NCBI GenBank assembly: GCA_963921825.1
Contig: OY997592.1
Span: forward strand, 25,709,730-25,773,729
DNA from: Erodium maritimum
Taxonomy: Eukaryota; Streptophyta; Magnoliopsida; Geraniales; Geraniaceae
Direction of reading: 5' to 3'
DNA: 64,000 bases
Part shown: positions 58,154 through 64,000 of the stretch, piece by piece
Numbering within the stretch: position 1 is the first letter of the stretch
Layout of the letters: each line of letters starts with the position of its first letter
Made by a program: the position numbers and the translations under genes
Notes under the pieces: generated by a model
What the model was told of the DNA's origin: nothing
Seen by the model: only the letters and a program-made list of their open reading frames with translations
The model's database searches: none

Positions 58154-60579
58154 TGTAAGGACCGGCTAAATTAAAAGAAGCAAAATATTATTTTGTGTTA
58201 TTTTATCGACTTGAGACATCGAGGTTGGAAAAACAATTTGTAAATTGACATCGTTTGAAAAAGAAAAAAAAGGGAAAGAAAAGAAAAAAAAAGAGAAAGA
58301 AAATGGAAAAAGGGAGGAACCGGGTTGGACGGACCAGACCCGGCCAGGTCAGACCGCCCCGGTCCAGCTGATCTGTTTGGGCCGTGAGGCCTGCTCTGTC
58401 TGAGGCCCAATACCCACCGGCCCGAGGTACTTAAACCCGAATTTAGGGTTCATAACTCACTTTTGCTCCCTCTTCTTCACACGACTGCCTCCACACCTCC
58501 CGACCCTCCTTCTCTCCACTCCCAGCCTCTCGTCTCTCGATCCCGTGCTCCGGTGACATCTCCGACCACCACATCCAGAGCAACGCAACCCCTCGTCCTG
58601 ACCAGACCTCGGCCACCACTTTCCCCCACTCCCTCATCCTCTCCTCAACACACGGCAGGCGTTTCCACCATGCGTAGCCGAGCTCCTCCCCTATCACCAT
58701 CGTCGGCCTCCTCCCCGTCCAGCTCAAGCCCGTCGTCGTCCAAGCCGCCACCGTCCACCTTCTCTCCTCTACGTCCAGATCTAGCCACCGCCCGACCCCC
58801 CGTGCTCGATCTGGTTCGCCGGCGAGTTAGGAAACCGTCGAGCCTCCCCGCGCTTGATTCCGACCGCCTCAAACCCACCCTCCGTCTCCCCGAGCCGTCT
58901 TCTCCGGATCTTCACCGTGCTCCCCGCCACCATCGTCTTTTCCCCCACGGTGAGCCTCGCGCCGTGAGACCACGGTGGGTTTAGTCACCGCCGATGGTCG
59001 GCCTGATTCAACCCCAGCTCTTCTTCCCCTTTCTGTTTCGTTTTAATTTTGTTCTTTAATCGATCTCCCCTTGTTGGATCTGGAACATTCTTGCGAATCT
59101 GGATGAGTTCGAGATGGAAAATAGACAGGAATCAGTTTTTTTAGTTAAAAGAGTTTGAACGGGTTTTCTGTTAACGGAATTAAAATTGAAAACAAATTAA
59201 AAACCTAACCGGATAAAAGAATACATTTGGGTTTCGAATCTGGTGTAGTTTAAATTGATGAACGTGTGTATCTCTATGATTTGGTTATGGACCCTGCGGG
59301 GCATTGTTAGAGTGATCCTGCGGGATATTGGTTGTGGACTCTGCGGGGCATTGTTGATAGATTCTGCGGGATACTGGTTAGGGTACCCACACCGTTGAGG
59401 ATTCCGGTGTGGGGATGGTTTATGGGAATGATTAATGGTGATTTGGTATGGTACCCACACCGTTGAGGATTCTGGTGTGGGGAATGGTTTACCCTGCGGG
59501 GAATGGTACCTACACCGTTGAGGATTCCGGTGTAGGGTGGTATAACGGTTATTTTTTATATGGCATGGTACCTACACCATTGAGGATTCCGGTGTAGGGT
59601 GATATAATGGTTTACCCTGCGGGGCATTGGTTGTTGGATGTACACTGTGGAGGATTCCGGTGCAGAGAATGGTTTACCCTGCGGGGCATTGGTTATTGGA
59701 TATACACCGTGGAGGATTCCGATGCGGATAATGGTTTACCCTGCGGGGCATTGATTGTTGGACCTACACCGTGGAGGATTCCGGTGTGGGTATTATTGGT
59801 TCCTGCGCGGCAATTGGACGGTTTTACCCTGCGGGGATTGGTTGCTTATTGTTTCACCCTAGTGTATGCGTTCTGCGGGAGCATTACCTTGGTTCCCTAT
59901 GACATATGGTCCTTTGGAGACGTTTCCGAGAATCCCGACGATAAGCGCCCTTAGGGGTTGTTACCGGTAGCCTCGACGTTAAACGTCTTTGTGATGCCAT
60001 GCGTCTCCTCTGGACCGAGGGAGAATCCGACATGACACAACGAGTATTGTGGATCGGAGGGTGGCGACTTCATGTCCCACAGCATTACTTGAGCGTACTA
60101 TCTTCTTTTGATTATTTGGGAAATGCATTGATTCCCTTATTTTCCTATGATTAATGTTGACTCTTGAAAAGTGTTAAACACTCGTTTTACTCCCGTATTT
60201 CAATGTACTTTCAGTTCTTCGTATTTTGAGACTCGAACCAAAATTGTGAAATCCAAATTGTTAAACTAAAAGGATGCCTTAGTTATGCATTTTCCCTACT
60301 GAGCGTAAGCTCACCCCTCCTGTCTTTGTGGTGTTTCAGGTGTTGAGCGGGAGCAGTATTAGCCGGACTCTCGGAGCTTGGGAGCTTGAGGGTTTAGCTA
60401 GTTTTAGAGACGTGTACTCTTTTATGTTGGATATTGTATTTTACCGTTTGAGCTGTGACTCTTTACATTTTGGAGGATTTACATCATTTGGAAACTTAAT
60501 TTTATTTTATTATTCTTGTTTTACTGTAAAACTTTAGTCACGTCTCGAGTCCGGGCAAAACCGGATTTGGGGCGTGACA
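58154..60579 (+). mobile_element. Complete LTR, probably a 3' LTR
   Basis: TGTAAGGACC to GGGGCGTGACA, 2426 bp, preceded by a polypurine tract. It has a GC/CT-rich leader after TTTAGGGTT (58440-58980), a repeat region (59288-59850), the stem-loop (60300-60313) and an acceptor-like TTTCAG ending at about 60339. The flanks AAGAC and GACAG do not match, which fits an element whose 5' half is missing. Confidence 0.8.
59288..59850 (+). repeat. Alternating repeat array in LTR
   Basis: Repeated CCCTGCGGGGCATTGG-type units alternate with ACACCGTTGAGGATTCCGGT or ACACCGTGGAGGATTCCG units, about 12 in all. It is the inverted counterpart of the array at 55128-55545, with different unit order and number. 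Confidence 0.8.
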
Positions 60580-62799
60580 GACAGCATCACTTAACAGTTC
60601 ACCATTTCAACGTGGACCAAAATATATCAACACAAGGAATCAATGAGTACACTCAACAAGTCGATTAGCCCTCAGACACTGAGGAATAACAGATAATGAT
60701 CTTGGTAACCCAAATTGGAATTCCGGCGTCGGTGTATATAACAGGCCATCACAAACAACCTCGATGTTGATACCTCACACCGGAATCCTCAACGGTATAG
60801 GTATCACACCGGAACAATCGACATCGGTCTAGACATGCCATACAGGAATTTTTTGTCAGTATGGGTGTCTTACCGGAATTTTCCGAAAATCGGACAATGA
60901 CGGAGCCATCCGCAAATGTAACTCCTCAGTTTCTCTTTAGTAACCGTCACACGAATAGTTCACACTGGAACACCAATAAGGTCATGTCACGACCTAACAC
61001 AAACAAGACAATCAAGTAACACACCAATGCAATCATCCAACCAAAGGTTCTCATAACCACTGCAGGGTTTGGAACAACCGCTCGTTTCACCACATCTGGT
61101 GGAAAGGTAGGCGTACCTCAATCAAAGAAATTATACTATTCACCGATACTCAGTCGGAAGGCGGCACGCCTCAAAACATACTACAATCAAAGGCTCATGC
61201 CCTACCAAGCATGGCACACTTGTCCAACATATCAATATATCACACCGGGTAAACCTTATCAAGATTCTCAACCTGATAACGGATCAGACACACCTCAATC
61301 ATCACAATCCTAGATCATGCCAAAACCATCACACCCAACTACGATCGATTAAGAAGGTTATCCAACCCGCGACATTTCTCTTAACGTTGACACCTGCTCG
61401 TATACTATCGCTCGACCAACTTATAGGTCGTTTCTCCCGAGTCATCATAATAATGAGTCCACAACAAGCATTAAAATCTCGAGGATTTGAACGGTCTTTG
61501 TGGTATCTTGCGTGTAAACCTTCACACGTCCTTCAACCAACTTAGGACCAGTCACTGGTCAGCTCTAAATTCTCATTGTGCTCTGCATGGCACAAGACCT
61601 GACTTACCATATGATGTTTCGCGCGGAGCCATCTTGTCACTGGCCCGGCAGCTCGTGGTAGTCGTCTTTCACTAACTGTTTCCGGGTCTCAACGTGAGGT
61701 GTTCTCACTTTTACGGTGTAACTTAGCGGTTACGCTGGTCCTCGCGGGACGTTGGTGTTCGTCCTTCCCTTGTCGACCAAGATACGTCTTGGTACTCGGT
61801 TTAATCTCTCACGTACGTCACACACTCGTCCAACTCTGCGCTCATTAACCGGGGTGTCAAGACAAAAGGGTCGTCTCAAAGGTTCAAATCTTATGACCTA
61901 AATCGTCTAGCGGGGGTAGAAGAAGCTGGATATTACGACTCATGTGGGTTATGGGTCCACCACGCTTCCGTTGCGCTACTCTGTTCTTATTGTCGCTCGG
62001 TCATCTCTGGTGACCGGTCGGACCGTTTACTGGTTTATGCTGCAGTCTTTCATTGCTCGTGTGTTCACTGCTGATAGTACTTGATGAACGCCTGCCGTCT
62101 CATCAATCGGTTCTTAAAATTCGATCCGCACTATCGGAGAAGGAAAGGAACTTTCAGTACCACAAGGTCTGTTCCTCTACTTTCAAACCATGCTGACACT
62201 AGTCAGTACTACAACACCTCTAGTCGGGTGTTAAGGTACGGGTGGGCTTAACAGTTCTAAATTCATTCCAACATAAAGTAACCACGAAACGATACAACCA
62301 AGTGTAATACTCAAGTGTCAGCAGACACGAATCCAAAATGTAAATAGTAACAAGTACTCTATGCGATCTCAAGATCGGTATCAAGTCCCTCAGCTCGGGG
62401 CCTGGCGATCGCGTACGCTCGGCCCTGCTAATTCGGAGGTCCTCCTCTCGGTGGGGGTGAAAGAATTTGCTGCTGTGACAGCATGTTCTCTTATCGGCTC
62501 TCGTAGGCCTACCTGCGGAACGGTTTGTAGATCCATCACTCAACGGCCAGTCTCGGCCCAGATGTTCCAACTGTTTGCTCGAGGGCAAACATTGCCACCG
62601 GGGCAGGTCCAACAGACGCTACTACCCCAACCCGTCGTGTCTCACCGGACTGGGCATGTGGCTGCAAGAATCCTGAGGTCCTCTGCCTCCACGGATTGCG
62701 ACTCTCTGACGGCCTCAAGAAGCCATTCGGCCTCGGCCTGGTCTTCCGCGCCTTGGCGGTTTCTCAAAATGTCTCTCTAATGCTAGTGTCTGTTCCAAT
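60580..62799 (-). other. Degenerate retrotransposon/LTR-like sequence, no intact gene
   Basis: 60590-61400 carries LTR-interior words on the minus strand (inverted CCGGTGTGA and CAACGGTATAGG blocks near 60780, and an AGTCGGAAGGCGG unit near 61150 that matches the array at 9720-9935). 61400-62799 has only short frames and probably contains the decayed continuation of the gag-pol region. Confidence 0.5.
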
Positions 62800-63609
62800 A
62801 GTACAAAATAGTCCTCGGATCTGAATGCAATGACTCAATCCGTGATAGACGGAATGAGCCATTTCTCAACATGCCTGCGGCGGTTCTCCTCGGTCTGCAC
62901 CATCTCGGCGCGAAGCGAGATGGGGACGTGAACCTCGTCTCATACTCAGAGACGGTCATCCCTTTCTACCGTAGATCCAAAAACTGCTGGTGTCAGTCAT
63001 CTCGAACAGATCGAGGGAAATATTGTCCCAGGGACAGTCTGCTGAACAGCTGAAAGCCATCTCCAATCATGGTCTGCACATGTTGCCACCAGTATCATGT
63101 TTCTCCCTCAGTTGAAAGGTCGCGAAAAATGTTCTCAAACGACTATCAGAATACTCTAAAAGTATTAAGGTTGCGGGTAATCCGCTCCAACCATACTACA
63201 ACTGCCTCAGGGTCTGAACCTCCGGAATAGATAGGTGTACCCAACCTACGAAAATTTATGAGGCCCTGGGCCGTGTAGCTATCCATCTGGCCTGGCATCT
63301 CGGTAGTGACTGCGTCGGTAGTAGGCACGGACTCTGGTGCCGGTGCTGTAGTCTCTTGCTGAGCGCTGCGAGTACTACGCGAACCACCTCATCAATAGGG
63401 GCCGCCTGAGTCGGCTCTGCGACTGGAGGAACTCTAGGTGGTGACCCTGTCAGTCTATTCTCAAAACTCTGGTGCTCTGTGGAAGCAGCACCCTGGGCGC
63501 TCGCTGCCCCTGCCAGACCAACAGCTGGTGTCTGGCTCTGCCCCATAGCTGGGCGGCTCCTGGTATCCCTCGGGATATAAACACGTGACATCTCGTATAC
63601 TCGCTGCAT
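62800..63609 (-). pseudogene. Ty3/gypsy gag remnant
   Basis: A minus-strand frame from 63609 encodes a Pro/Ala/Gln-rich leader. After a frameshift near 63350 a second frame (63328-63146) gives FRRLGTPIYSGGSDPEAVVVWLERI, the usual N-terminal segment of plant gypsy gag, and then a stop. Further downstream, pieces in other frames resemble the rest of the gag core (a SLGQYFP-like and a VSEYETRF-like motif). Several stops and shifts make it non-functional. Confidence 0.7.
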
Positions 63610-64000
63610 TTATAACATATAGGTTCATATCTCAGCTTAACACAATCGGTTCAATTCATCATGTCATGACGTTCTCATGCGTCTCATATGGATCCCACTT
63701 GGATCGATAGTAAGTAGTATAGTCATATATAATATTTATATAGACAAAGAATTCCGCACCTTGTGCATCTCACAACATCAATCAAGTATTGCAATCCAGC
63801 AAGTAGTTCAATCAAGCAAGTAGTGCAATCAAGCAAGTAGTGCAGTCAACTCCCACAGGAGGTATAACTTCAAACAATTGCACACTCAACATACCGGACC
63901 GGTGTCTACCTCGGTCGGATATCTTCCCATCACGTGGGGTTCAAATCATAACACCTCAGTTCCACAATTCATATCCTTAGTTCCTTTCTCACGAGTCTCA
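63610..64000 (-). other. Non-coding retrotransposon flank at window edge
   Basis: 63785-63845 repeats AGCAAGTAGT(G/T)CAATCA three to four times. 63890-63950, inverted, matches LTR-interior text near 10066-10115 (GGGAAGATA, CCGACCGAGGT, CCGGTCCGGTAT). The 5' LTR of the gag element probably lies just beyond the window. Confidence 0.45.

Noticed and set aside
58463-58984. 173-codon Ser/Pro-rich frame
   Set aside because: Same LTR leader zone as in the other copies. The frame is not conserved between copies.
58149-60584. Reading the 58154-60579 LTR as a solo LTR
   Set aside because: The flanks AAGAC and GACAG are not a duplication, and a polypurine tract directly precedes it, so a 3' LTR is the better reading.

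Overview
This is nuclear DNA from a flowering plant, most likely a eudicot. The evidence is GT-AG introns, a plant-type EB1C, an IRX14-type xylan glycosyltransferase, an RD21-like papain protease and an LRR receptor-like (pseudo)kinase. The intergenic space is mostly plant transposable elements. Only about a quarter of the window is host genes.

Host genes. From 19.4 to 28.7 kb there is a compact gene island: an LRR receptor-like pseudokinase (+, 19441-21793), the microtubule plus-end protein EB1C (+, 22687-24763, six exons), a possible 61-residue small protein (+, 25241-25506) and a papain-family cysteine protease (-, 28696-26952, four exons). A second locus, at 49.4-53.5 kb, is an IRX14-like GT43 glycosyltransferase (-, three exons), whose introns carry two small inverted-repeat transposons. 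These genes have unrelated roles (signalling, cytoskeleton, proteolysis, cell wall) and no sign of co-regulation.

Transposable elements. The dominant family is an LTR with unusually long (about 2.4-3.3 kb) non-coding LTRs. They begin TGTRAR(G/A)ACC and end GGGGYGTGACA. Four copies are complete solo LTRs with 5-bp target duplications: 4566-10680, with 5438-8737 nested inside it in the opposite orientation, 11938-14917 and 29227-32249. Others are truncated or tied to retrotransposon internal debris (36.8-39.8, 54.2-57.3, 58.2-60.6 kb), and a broken gag lies at 62.8-63.6 kb. Copies share an internal layout: a GC-rich, CT-rich leader, a donor-like site, a conserved block, a copy-specific tandem repeat, a short palindrome and an acceptor-like site.

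Other elements are a PIF/Harbinger element whose transposase gene is cut in two by a solo LTR (29.1-33.7 kb); a second Harbinger element with two decayed SANT/Myb-like ORF1 copies (45.9-48.2 kb); a 726-bp hAT-type element with an 8-bp TSD and a paralogous empty site; several poly(A)-tailed retroposons with 13-16 bp TSDs, one encoding a DUF4283/zinc-knuckle ORF1 without reverse transcriptase; MITEs; and a TRIM-like element.

The most notable structures are the composite LTR architecture, the LTR-split Harbinger transposase with its duplicated flank, and inverted LTR pairs that could fold into double-stranded RNA. All assignments come from reading the sequence. No database search was run.
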